Assembly: GCF_902859705.1 (NCBI RefSeq)
Contig: NZ_CADIJO010000002.1
Location: 248,001-312,000, forward strand
Source of the DNA: Achromobacter deleyi
GTDB taxonomy: Bacteria; Pseudomonadota; Gammaproteobacteria; Burkholderiales; Burkholderiaceae_B
Direction of reading: 5' to 3'
Length of the DNA stretch: 64,000 nucleotides
Shown: piece after piece, positions 1-8,031 of the stretch
How positions within the stretch are numbered: position 1 is the stretch's first letter
How the letters are laid out: every line of letters begins with the position of its first letter
Made by a program: the position numbers and the translations under genes
The notes under the pieces: generated by a model
Seen by the model: the letters and a program-made list of their open reading frames with translations, nothing else
The model's database searches: none
Told to the model about the DNA's origin: nothing

Positions 1-2430
1 GAGCTGGTCCAGCACGCCCAGCCCCGAGAAATCGGGCAGGTTCATGTCCAGCACGATCGCGTCGGGCCGGTGCTGCGCCGCCAGGGCCAGGCCATCGTTG
101 GCGGTGTGGGCGGCCAGGTAGCCAAAGCCCATTTCGCGTGCCAGGTCGCCCAGGATGTCGGCGAAACGCTCGTCGTCTTCGATGACGAGGATGGTGCGGC
201 CGTTGGCCGGGCCCGCGCCGGGCAGCGGCGCAGGGGGGGTGTTCGCCATCGCCGGGGCAGGCACGGCAGGTCCGGCGGGCAGGGGCGCGGGGGCCATCGG
301 CACGGCGGCCTCGATGGGCGCCTGCACCGGCGCGACCGGCGCCGTGGCTTGCAGGCGCAGCGGCACCAGCAGCGTGAACACACTGCCTTTGCCGGGCGCG
401 CTGACCAGGGACAGCGTGCCGCCCAGCAGCTTGGCCAGGTCGCGCGAGATCGACAGGCCCAGGCCCGTGCCGCCATGCTTGCGGTGCGTGCTGCCGTCGG
501 CCTGGCGGAAGGCCTCGAAGATCAGTTCCTGCTGGTCGGCCGCGACGCCGATGCCGGTGTCCTGCACCGCGAACGACAGCATGTTGCGCGGCGCGCGCGA
601 TACCTTCAGCGCCACGGTGCCCTGCTCGGTGAATTTCAGGGCGTTGGACAAGAGGTTCTTGAGCACCTGGCCCAGACGCTGCGGGTCGGTGTGCAGCGTG
701 GCCGGCACGTCCGGGGCGATGTCCAGTTCCAGCGCCAGGCGCTTTTCCTGCGCCATGGGCCGCAGCGGGTCCAGCAGGCGGTCCAGCGCGGACGCGATGG
801 TGACCTCTTCGACGTCGACGGTGGCCTGGCCGGCCTCGATCTTGGACAGGTCCAGGATGTCGTTGATCAGCGCCAGCAGGTCGCTGCCCGCGGCGTGGAT
901 GGTCTGGGCATATTTGACCTGGTCGGCGCTCAGGTTGCCCGGCTTGTTGTCGGCCAGCAGCTTGGCCAGGATCAGCGTGGAATTGAGCGGCGTGCGCAGT
1001 TCGTGGCTCATGTTGGCCAGGAACTCGCTCTTGTACTGGCTGGCCTGCGTCAGCAGCCGCGCCTTGTCGGTCAGCGCGCCTTGCACCCGCAGCAGCTGTT
1101 CGGCCTGGGATTCCAGGTTGACGTTGGTCTGTTCCAGTTCGGTCTGCTGCAGCTCCATGCGCGCCTGCGATTCCTGCAGGATGCGGCTTTGCTGTTCCAG
1201 TTCTTCGTTGCTGACGCGCAGTTCTTCCTGCTGGGTCTGCAATTCTTCGGATTGGCGCTGCGTTTCCGCCAGCAGGGATTCCAGGCGGGTGCGGTCCAGG
1301 CCCGCGCGGATCGCGGACGCCAGCATTTCCGAGGCGCCTTCGAGCAAGTTGCGTTCGGCATCGCCCACGGCGTGGTTGAACCCCAGTTCGATCACGGCAT
1401 ACACGCGCTCATTCTGGATGGCGGGCGCCAGCACCAGTTCGGCCGGGTTGGACCGCCCGGTGGCCGAGGTGATTTCGAAGTGGCCCGCCGGCACGTTGCG
1501 CACGTGCATCAGCTTGCGCGAGGCGGCGACCTGGCCCGCCAGGCCCTGCGGCGCCGGAATTTTCTGCGCCAGGCGTTCGGGCGGCAGGGCGTAGCCGCCG
1601 AACAGTTCCAGTTCGTCGCCGCTGCCGTTGACCACGTAGCCGGCGCCGACGTTGGCATCCAGGTACTGCGCCAGGAAGTCCAGCGCCCGCTTGCCGATCT
1701 CGTCCAGGCGCAGGTCGCCCCGCAGGCTCAGGCTCAGGCCCGACAGGCCGGTGGTGACCCAGGCCTGGCGCGCCTTGGCGCGGTATTCGCGGATTGTCAT
1801 GCCGGCCGACGCCAGGATCAGCACCAGCAGCAGCAGCGACCCGCCCCACGAGTAATAGGCCGACGTCGTGGCGGCCGCGGACCAGGCCTCGCGTTCGTCT
1901 TCCAGTTGGCCCATCTGCCGCGTGTACAGGTCGCCCACCAGGTCACGCAGCCGGTCCATCGCATCCTTGCCCGCATCGGTACGCACCACCGCCATGGCGC
2001 CTTCCACGTCGCCAGCCTTGCGCATCTCGACAGTCTCGCGCAGTTCGCTCAGCTTCTGCTGCGTGATGGCCGAGATGTCGTTGACGATGCGGCGCTGCGC
2101 CGAGTCCGTCGACGTGGCCTCTTTCACCAGGGCCAGGCGTTCATCGATCAGGGGCAGCGAGCGCACGTACGGCTGCAGATAGGTCAGGTCGCCCGTCAGC
2201 AGGTAGCCGCGTTGCCCCAGCTCGGCATCCTTGAGCGCCGAGTTGAACAGGCTGAGCTGGCGCAGCGTCTCGGTGACGCGGTTCATGGCGTTGACGGCCT
2301 GCACCCGCGTGTCCGCCGAACGCACATTGACGAAGGCGATGACGATGGTGGCCAGCGCCGCCGTCACGAAGCCGGCCATCAGGGTCTTGGGAACGGTATA
2401 TCGGCGGACAGACTGAGACGTATTCGGCAT
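1..2430 (-). CDS. Hybrid sensor histidine kinase (CHASE3-GAF-HisKA-HATPase-REC), 3' end outside window
   Basis: Membrane sensor kinase of a phosphorelay; 810 codons are in the window and the C-terminus is cut off. In order: first membrane segment (about 15-36), CHASE3-like extracytoplasmic domain (about 38-175), second membrane segment (about 193-212), GAF-like domain (about 230-375), a Gln/Glu-rich coiled coil (about 385-450), HisKA with the phosphoacceptor box NMSHELRTPLN (His near 476), HATPase_c with DTGIGV and GGTGLGLSIS (about 624-660), a Pro/Ala-rich linker, and a receiver starting near 745 with the EDD acid pocket and probable phospho-Asp in VLDMNLP near 794. The start is the first ATG after stops. 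It is divergent from a stand-alone response regulator. The signal sensed cannot be inferred. Long open frames on the opposite strand here are codon-bias shadows. Confidence 0.93.
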   Translation of the reverse strand, partial: MPNTSQSVRRYTVPKTLMAGFVTAALATIVIAFVNVRSADTRVQAVNAMNRVTETLRQLSLFNSALKDAELGQRGYLLTGDLTYLQPYVRSLPLIDERLALVKEATSTDSAQRRIVNDISAITQQKLSELRETVEMRKAGDVEGAMAVVRTDAGKDAMDRLRDLVGDLYTRQMGQLEDEREAWSAAATTSAYYSWGGSLLLLVLILASAGMTIREYRAKARQAWVTTGLSGLSLSLRGDLRLDEIGKRALDFLAQYLDANVGAGYVVNGSGDELELFGGYALPPERLAQKIPAPQGLAGQVAASRKLMHVRNVPAGHFEITSATGRSNPAELVLAPAIQNERVYAVIELGFNHAVGDAERNLLEGASEMLASAIRAGLDRTRLESLLAETQRQSEELQTQQEELRVSNEELEQQSRILQESQARMELQQTELEQTNVNLESQAEQLLRVQGALTDKARLLTQASQYKSEFLANMSHELRTPLNSTLILAKLLADNKPGNLSADQVKYAQTIHAAGSDLLALINDILDLSKIEAGQATVDVEEVTIASALDRLLDPLRPMAQEKRLALELDIAPDVPATLHTDPQRLGQVLKNLLSNALKFTEQGTVALKVSRAPRNMLSFAVQDTGIGVAADQQELIFEAFRQADGSTHRKHGGTGLGLSISRDLAKLLGGTLSLVSAPGKGSVFTLLVPLRLQATAPVAPVQAPIEAAVPMAPAPLPAGPAVPAPAMANTPPAPLPGAGPANGRTILVIEDDERFADILGDLAREMGFGYLAAHTANDGLALAAQHRPDAIVLDMNLPDFSGLGVLDQL

Positions 2431-2682
2431 GGGAACGGGTGGGCGGGCAGGGAAGGGGGGCGGTGGGCGCAACGATTATAGGGACGGGTTAACGTCGCAA
2501 CGATCGGCAAACCCATGAAATATACAGGGGACGGACGCGGGTGTTTCGTCCGGATACAATTACGACACACATGAACGACATGCGTGACCTAGCATTCGCC
2601 CATTCACGCCTCACCAATCTCTAGTGCCTGCCGCCAGGACGCCCAGACGTGCCATCGCGGCAGTGCCGGCCACAGAACCATC

Positions 2683-3132
2683 ATGAAAAAAATCCTCCTG
2701 GTCGACGACCAGCCCACCCTTGTCGCCCTGATGGGCGAATTCCTCACCGGCGAAGGCTATGCCGTCACGACGCATACCGACGGCCTGACGGCGTTGCAGC
2801 AGATGCTGAGCCTGCGTCCGGATCTGGTCATCACCGATTTCTCGATGCCCGGCATGGATGGCGGCGCTTTACTGACCGCCATGCGCGAGAACGCCTATCT
2901 GAGCGAGACGCCGGTACTGGTGCTGAGCGGCCGTCCCGAATATGAGATTGCCGCGGCGTGCGGTGATCGGGCGACGGTGATGCGCAAGCCGGCCGAGCCG
3001 CTGGACGTGCTGGCGGCTGTGCGCCGCCTGCTGCCGGAAACCGCGGCGCCGTCGCTTCATCGCGCGCGCCCGGACCTGCTGGCCAGCGCCGCCAGCCAGG
3101 CGGCCAACGGCCCCGCGGTGCTGGTCGCCTAG
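2683..3132 (+). CDS. Single-domain response regulator (receiver only)
   Basis: CheY-like receiver of 149 residues with no output domain. Acid pocket D8-D9, phosphoacceptor D52 in ITDFSMPGMDG, switch Ser82 in VLSG and conserved K102-P103 are all present. A tail of about 30 residues after the receiver is Ala-rich and probably disordered. It is divergent from the hybrid kinase across 252 bases, so it is a plausible phosphorelay partner, for example as a diffusible receiver or as a bridge to a distant regulator. No convincing Shine-Dalgarno sequence precedes the ATG. The partner assignment is inferred from position only. Confidence 0.9.
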   Translation: MKKILLVDDQPTLVALMGEFLTGEGYAVTTHTDGLTALQQMLSLRPDLVITDFSMPGMDGGALLTAMRENAYLSETPVLVLSGRPEYEIAAACGDRATVMRKPAEPLDVLAAVRRLLPETAAPSLHRARPDLLASAASQAANGPAVLVA

Positions 3133-3172
3133 CGCGCCGGCCCGGCCAACTTGCAACTTTTCTTCACGGCGC

Positions 3173-3847
3173 TCAGCGGGCGCCAGCGGCTTGCAGCTGT
3201 TTGACGATCGCGTCCTGCCCGCGCTGGCGGGCATGCCATAGCGGGCTGCGTCCCTCGCCATCGGCCAGGTTCACGTTGGCCCCGGCCTGGATCAACTGCG
3301 CGACGACCGCCTGGTGATCCGGCCCGCCGTCGCTCAGGATGATGGCTTCCAGCAACCCCGTCCACCCCAGCCGATTGACATGATCGGGGTCGACGCCGGC
3401 TTGCAGCAATAGCCGCACGGTGTCGACCAGGCCACGCTCGCACGCCGGGATCAGCGCGGTGCCGCCATAGCGGTTGGTGCTGCGCAGGTCGGCGCCATGG
3501 CGCAGCGTCTGCGCCAGGATTCCGTTGTGGCCGCGCGCGCCGGCATAGAGATAGGCGCTGTCCTGCATGTGGTTCTTGGCGTTGACGTCGGCGCCCGCGT
3601 CCATCAACACGGTGGCCGCGGCCTCGTGGTTGGCCAGCGTGGCGCGCAGCAGGGGCGTGTTGCCCTCGCTGTCGCGCGCTTCCAGTGGCGCACCCTGCGC
3701 CAGCAGGGCCTTGACCCGCGTGGCGTCGCCGTCGGCCGCGGCTCGCAGCAGGTCGGCGCCGGTATCGCCCGGCGCTGCCGCGCCGCTTTCCGCGACCGCC
3801 AGCAGGGCCGCCGCCATGAATGTGCGCCAGGAACGGATGATGGACAT
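3173..3847 (-). CDS. Exported ankyrin-repeat protein
   Basis: 224 residues with an N-terminal signal peptide (hydrophobic core about 9-20, Ala-rich cleavage region about 24) followed by about six ankyrin repeats, visible as GNTPLLRA, DSAYLYAGARGHNG, GGTALIPACERG, GWTGLLEAI and GRSPLWHARQRG with GADVN-type turns. Such proteins are usually periplasmic protein-protein interaction modules; some protect catalases or act as immunity proteins, but nothing here points to a particular partner. AGGAGG lies 9 bases before the ATG. The gene is convergent with the response regulator, with 40 bases between them. Confidence 0.88.
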   Translation of the reverse strand: MSIIRSWRTFMAAALLAVAESGAAAPGDTGADLLRAAADGDATRVKALLAQGAPLEARDSEGNTPLLRATLANHEAAATVLMDAGADVNAKNHMQDSAYLYAGARGHNGILAQTLRHGADLRSTNRYGGTALIPACERGLVDTVRLLLQAGVDPDHVNRLGWTGLLEAIILSDGGPDHQAVVAQLIQAGANVNLADGEGRSPLWHARQRGQDAIVKQLQAAGAR

Positions 3848-3911
3848 GCGGGCGAGCCTCCTTGTGATGGCATGAATCGTGTCCTCGATTATGCCGTCAT
3901 GGCGCGCGGTG

Positions 3912-4319
3912 TCACGGATGCAGCGCCAGCCCCTTCACCGTCTTGTCCACCGCTTTCTTCGGCCCGCGCACCGCGATGCCGACCAGGTTCATGTTGGCGG
4001 CGTCCTCGGCGCGAAAGACCTCGCGGTTGGCCTCGTCGTGGCCGGTGGCGAACATGGCCTGGATGAAGGGCACGACCGTGAGTTCGCGTTCGCGCGCCGT
4101 GCGGTGCGCGCCCTGCAAGCCGGCCAGATCGCCTTCGAACACCAGGATCGGCTGCACCGACATACTGGCGTAGGGGTGCCCCGTGGCGTCCACGTAGGGG
4201 GCGCCCAGCATCTCGGGCGCGGCGGACGCCAGGCCGGTGGACAGGAAGGCCACCACGTTCAGGCGCTGCCACGTGGCCAGGTCGCTACGGACGATGATGG
4301 CAACTTTGGTATCAAACAC
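3912..4319 (-). CDS. DUF2000 family protein
   Basis: Small cytoplasmic protein of 135 residues matching the DUF2000 family, whose fold resembles peptidyl-tRNA hydrolase II but whose function is not established. Recognisable parts are the opening FDTKVAIIVR, the central SVQPILVFEG, and the C-terminal NLVGIAVRGPKKAVDK. The start is GTG, chosen because GGAG lies about 7 bases upstream and no better ATG exists. It lies 56 bases downstream of the AraC-family gene on the same strand; DUF2000 genes often sit beside AraC regulators, so the pair probably belongs together. Confidence 0.8.
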   Translation of the reverse strand: MFDTKVAIIVRSDLATWQRLNVVAFLSTGLASAAPEMLGAPYVDATGHPYASMSVQPILVFEGDLAGLQGAHRTARERELTVVPFIQAMFATGHDEANREVFRAEDAANMNLVGIAVRGPKKAVDKTVKGLALHP

Positions 4320-4337
4320 GTCAAGACTCCGCTAGGG

Positions 4338-4358
4338 GAAAAGCGCCCATGGTGGCGC
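4338..4358 (-). terminator. Possible weak rho-independent terminator after the AraC gene
   Basis: Read on the minus strand, GCGCC and GGCGC form a 5-bp stem around a 6-base loop, followed by TTTT. It falls in the short gap between the AraC gene and the DUF2000 gene, so it could separate or attenuate the two. The stem is short, hence low confidence. Confidence 0.35.
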
Positions 4359-4375
4359 AGTGCCCCCGCGAGGGT

Positions 4376-5206
4376 CTAGAACGTTTGTGCGCAGTGCAGG
4401 TATTTCGCCGGGGTGATCCGGTAAGCCCGCTTGAACCAGCGGCCCAGGTGGCTCTGGTCGGCAAAGCCGACCTGGGCGGCGACCTCGGCCGGGGCGATGC
4501 CGCGGGCCAGCAGCGCGCGCGCCCGCCGCAGCCGGGCGTTCACCAGGTAGGCATGCGGGGCCAGGCCGAATTCGCGGCGGAACTGCCGGGCCAGGGCGTA
4601 GCGGTCCATGCCGGAATGCTCGGCCACCTGGTCCATGCTGAGATCCCATGCCATATGGGCGTCGATGTATTCCTGGGCGCGGCGTGCGCGCGACGGCGAG
4701 GGGCGGGCGGGGGCGACCAGCAGGCGCTCATGGTCGGCGGCCAGGTGCTCGATCAGCGTATCCAGGGCCTCGTCGCGCGCCAGGCGCGGGTCGTCCGGTT
4801 CGAAACTGTGCAGGGCCGTGACGATGGCGTTGATCAGCGCGGGCTCGTTGGACAGCGACGCGCGAAACATCGAAAACGCCTGGCGGCCAGGCTTGCGTTC
4901 GCGCCGCGCTATCGCGGCATCGACCCAGGCCAGGGGCAGGTACAGCATCGAATATGTGAACCCCTGCTCGCTGCCGGCATGGCCGTCGTGCACGGCGCCG
5001 GGCTCGATCAGCATGGCGTTGCCCACCGTGCTGGTGACGATGCGCTTGGCGCACTGAAACTGCTGCACGCCTTGCAGCGTGACGCCCACCAGCATTTCGT
5101 CGTGGTCGTGGGGATCGTAGGCGTGCCCGCGGAAATGGGCATGCACCACCTCGATGCCCGTCGCAGGGTCGCGCCGTACCCGGATCCAGTCGTCTTGAGT
5201 CGTCAT
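4376..5206 (-). CDS. AraC-family transcriptional regulator
   Basis: 276 residues: an N-terminal cupin-like AraC ligand-binding domain (about 15-150, with HDHDEMLVGV and IEPGAVHDGHAG metal/sugar-pocket-like histidines) and a C-terminal double helix-turn-helix (about 175-272; WDLSMDQVAEHSGMDRYALARQ and IAPAEVAAQVGFADQSHLGR). It probably controls the DUF2000 gene downstream and perhaps the divergent MaoC-fold gene at 5349. The effector is unknown. Confidence 0.9.
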   Translation of the reverse strand: MTTQDDWIRVRRDPATGIEVVHAHFRGHAYDPHDHDEMLVGVTLQGVQQFQCAKRIVTSTVGNAMLIEPGAVHDGHAGSEQGFTYSMLYLPLAWVDAAIARRERKPGRQAFSMFRASLSNEPALINAIVTALHSFEPDDPRLARDEALDTLIEHLAADHERLLVAPARPSPSRARRAQEYIDAHMAWDLSMDQVAEHSGMDRYALARQFRREFGLAPHAYLVNARLRRARALLARGIAPAEVAAQVGFADQSHLGRWFKRAYRITPAKYLHCAQTF

Positions 5207-5348
5207 AACGGAAATTCCCTGCCAGCAGGCAGTCTTGGCGCGCTGGGGCGGCGTGGCTGCCCAACGGCTTGTTCGCCGGGTAGATTACTTGAATAATCGA
5301 TGCGGCACGCATCCGCGAGATGCATTCAGGCAAGCAAGGAGACGGTTC

Positions 5349-5807
5349 ATGGCAACACCCGGCAACCCCAAGGCGCTGTATCTGGACGACCTGTCGGTGG
5401 GCGACACCTTCACCAGCGCGACGCACCAGCTGGACGTCGATCAGGTGCGGCGCTTCGCCTCGGAATTCGACCCGCAGCCGTTCCACCTGGACGAAGACGC
5501 GGCGCGCCATTCCCTGTTCCAGGGGCTGGCGGCCAGCGGCTGGCATACCGTTGCCATCACCATGCGCCTGCTGGTCGACAGCATGCCGCTGGCCGATGGC
5601 GTGATCGGCGCCGGCGCCGAGATCAGCTGGGCCCGCCCGACGCGCCCGGGCGATACGCTGCATGTGAAAAGCACGATTCTTTCCATCACGCCGTCGCGCA
5701 GCAAACCTGACCGCGGCATCGTGCTGGTGGAAAGCGTGACGTTTAACCAGGACGGCGACGAAGTGCAGAAGCTGACCAGCAAGGTGGTGAGCTTTCGTCG
5801 CAAGTAG
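5349..5807 (+). CDS. MaoC-like (R)-hydratase/dehydratase family protein
   Basis: 152-residue single hot-dog domain protein. The hydratase signature FDPQPFHLD (D41, H46) is intact, so it may hydrate enoyl-CoA or a related thioester. The ATG was chosen because AAGGAGA lies 6 bases upstream; an open frame upstream of it has no ribosome site. Sequences of this type are often annotated MaoC family dehydratase, with substrate unknown. It is transcribed divergently from the AraC regulator. Confidence 0.88.
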   Translation: MATPGNPKALYLDDLSVGDTFTSATHQLDVDQVRRFASEFDPQPFHLDEDAARHSLFQGLAASGWHTVAITMRLLVDSMPLADGVIGAGAEISWARPTRPGDTLHVKSTILSITPSRSKPDRGIVLVESVTFNQDGDEVQKLTSKVVSFRRK

Positions 5808-5976
5808 CGCGATGGCCGGATTAGCAACAATCGCAACAATAATTATCGGCATTCGCCTGGCCCTGCTCTCGCAAGCGCGCCTCGCCCATTGTTTCAGCAG
5901 GCATGCGAGCTATTGCGATCCGACCTCGAATCAGTAGTATGCCGGCTCCATTCAGCTTTCTTTCAAGGACCGAACC

Positions 5977-7017
5977 ATGATGCCATCGCGCCCGCGCCTT
6001 GCCCTGTCCGCCCTGGCGCTTACGCTTGCGCTGTCCGGCTGCGTGAACCTGCCGAATTCCAACGGCGAAGGCACCATGGACGATCCGCGCTACGGACAGC
6101 TGCTGGACCTGATCGACGAGGCGCTCAAGGACGACATGGCCGTGGTGCTGGTGGCCGACCTGATGCCGCACGCCACGCTGAAAGACGCCATGACCATGAC
6201 GCAGTGGACGGGCAACACGGTCTGGATGTTCGAGAAGGACCCGCGAATCACGTTCGGCCGCAAGTTCCAGAACAACTCGCTGAAACGGGACAAGGCGGAA
6301 ACGTATCTGTTCAGGGCGTTCGAGGTGCACATCCTGCCGCCCGGCAAGTACCTGCTGACCGGCGGCGACGACTACAAGCTCAATGCCTTGCTGGACCAGG
6401 TGGGCGCCCCGCGCGGCGCGGTCGGTTCGGGCCGAGGCGCCAACGGCACGGCTTATTTGTCGCCCGAGCTGTACCGCGAGTTCTACAAAGAGACCAACTG
6501 GCATGAAGGGTCCACGGGGTCCCAACTGAAGACGCGCACGGTCTGCACCGCCGTGCACCGCGGTTCGGGCGCATGCGTGGCCTGGGGCGAAGAGCAATAC
6601 ACCGAAACCACGCCGGGCGTGCAGGCGGGGTACTACGAAGACACGGCGTACCGGGACATTCCCTCCATCAAGGTACAAGCGCGCATTCCGCCCAAGCAGG
6701 CCCTGGCCAGCTTCACGCTCAAGGGCGGCCAACTGGTGCTGAGCCAGCGCATGCACATGAAGACGCCCAGCTACCAGTACACGCAATCGGGATGCCGCGC
6801 GGTCGATCCCAAGATGATCGAGTGCCCGCTGGAAAACCTGACGGTCTACACCTGGCCGGCGCCGATGGACTTTGCGCAAAAGCTCTTTTCCCAGCGCACC
6901 AACATCAGTGACCCGCAGCGCGAGATGCTGTCCCGGATGATCCCCATGCAGATCACGCCGCTGGGCAAGCAGGGCATGCAGGATCCGGTGTGGGGCGTGC
7001 CGCTGTCGCGCAAGTAG
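5977..7017 (+). CDS. Putative lipoprotein of unknown function
   Basis: 346 residues with a lipoprotein signal: positive N-terminus, hydrophobic stretch and lipobox LSGC with Cys22. AAGGA lies 8 bases before the ATG. The mature part has no repeats or membrane segments and contains several cysteines (TVCTAVHRGSGAC, SGCRAVDPKMIEC) that could form disulfides in the periplasm. I do not recognise a family. The stop TAG is directly followed by the ATG of the next gene, so the two are translationally coupled and probably work together at the cell envelope. Confidence 0.8.
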   Translation: MMPSRPRLALSALALTLALSGCVNLPNSNGEGTMDDPRYGQLLDLIDEALKDDMAVVLVADLMPHATLKDAMTMTQWTGNTVWMFEKDPRITFGRKFQNNSLKRDKAETYLFRAFEVHILPPGKYLLTGGDDYKLNALLDQVGAPRGAVGSGRGANGTAYLSPELYREFYKETNWHEGSTGSQLKTRTVCTAVHRGSGACVAWGEEQYTETTPGVQAGYYEDTAYRDIPSIKVQARIPPKQALASFTLKGGQLVLSQRMHMKTPSYQYTQSGCRAVDPKMIECPLENLTVYTWPAPMDFAQKLFSQRTNISDPQREMLSRMIPMQITPLGKQGMQDPVWGVPLSRK

Positions 7018-8031
7018 ATGAGCGCGTCCCTGCATACCGAGAACGCGCCGCTTGACGAGGAAGACAAGCGGCTGCTGCGATTGGCCGGCCGCTTCAAGGG
7101 GCTGGCGGCAGGGATGAATGTCCTGATGCTCGGGCTGCTGCTCGCGCTGATCATCGCCTGCGTCATGGGCCTGGTCGACAGCGGCATCCGCCGGCAGGCG
7201 GGCGTGGTGCTGGCGGGCATGCTGATCGCGACCCTCGCGCTGCTCGTGTCCTGTGCGCGTTACCTGCTGCGGCTGCCGCGGTCCTGGCGGCGCGTCAACC
7301 TGGCGTTGCGGGGACGTGTGACCAAGCAGATTGTGTCGGGCGTGACGACTTCATTCGGCGTTGCCGAACGCCCAGGCGTCAGCTACGGTTTCGGCGCCGA
7401 ACGCGTGGACGTCGCTGTGCCGCGGTGGAACGATGTCGTGGCCGACACGGGCCGCGGCGCCCGGCCCGCCCTTGCAGCGGGGTTGATCGGCGTGCCGGTG
7501 CGCCTGCATCTGCTGACGCTGCTGCCGGAACGACCGCCGCTGCTGTTGCGTGCAGAGTATCCGTGCAGCGCGGCGGCCACCCTCGCCATCGAGGCCGTGA
7601 GCGACGCCGATCGCCAGGAAGTGCGGCAGGAAGAGTTGTGGCTGCGCAAGCTGTTCAACTGGGCCGCCCTGGCCATGCTGGGCGCGAGCGTGTTCGTCGG
7701 GCCCCTGATCCTGGCCGTGCCGGTCCTGTTTGTGCTGGGCCTGATCCTGGGGGCGCCCAGCCGCCGGCTCAAGCGGGCGGTCTATAAGCACGGCGTGCGC
7801 GGCGTCGTCGAGGAAAGCCTGGTCTACCGCCTGCGGCACGGCACGTCCACACCGCTCATCGTGCACAACTACCGGATCGGCGGCGTGCTGTACGAGACGT
7901 CGTACGGCGGCGACCCCGTGCCGCCCGGGCAGCGCGTGGCGTTCGAATTCCTGGACATGGGCAAGGCCGGCCTGCATCCGTTGTTTTTTCGGGTGGAAGG
8001 CGAGGCGGGGCCCGCCATCAACCAAACGTAA
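7018..8031 (+). CDS. Integral membrane protein of unknown function
   Basis: 337 residues. Two hydrophobic segments near the N-terminus (about 31-55 and 61-85) and a long hydrophobic region (about 212-246, one or two segments), with a soluble middle part and a soluble C-terminal domain. No catalytic motif recognised. It starts immediately after the stop of the lipoprotein gene (TAGATG) and has no ribosome site of its own, which suggests coupled translation. Its 3' end overlaps the convergent dipZ-like gene by 14 bases. Confidence 0.8.
   Translation: MSASLHTENAPLDEEDKRLLRLAGRFKGLAAGMNVLMLGLLLALIIACVMGLVDSGIRRQAGVVLAGMLIATLALLVSCARYLLRLPRSWRRVNLALRGRVTKQIVSGVTTSFGVAERPGVSYGFGAERVDVAVPRWNDVVADTGRGARPALAAGLIGVPVRLHLLTLLPERPPLLLRAEYPCSAAATLAIEAVSDADRQEVRQEELWLRKLFNWAALAMLGASVFVGPLILAVPVLFVLGLILGAPSRRLKRAVYKHGVRGVVEESLVYRLRHGTSTPLIVHNYRIGGVLYETSYGGDPVPPGQRVAFEFLDMGKAGLHPLFFRVEGEAGPAINQT

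Noticed and set aside
70..2481. 803-codon open frame on the plus strand opposite the histidine kinase
   Set aside because: Very rich in Gly, Arg, Gln and Ala with no domain; the minus strand encodes a full kinase. It is an antisense shadow of high-GC codons.
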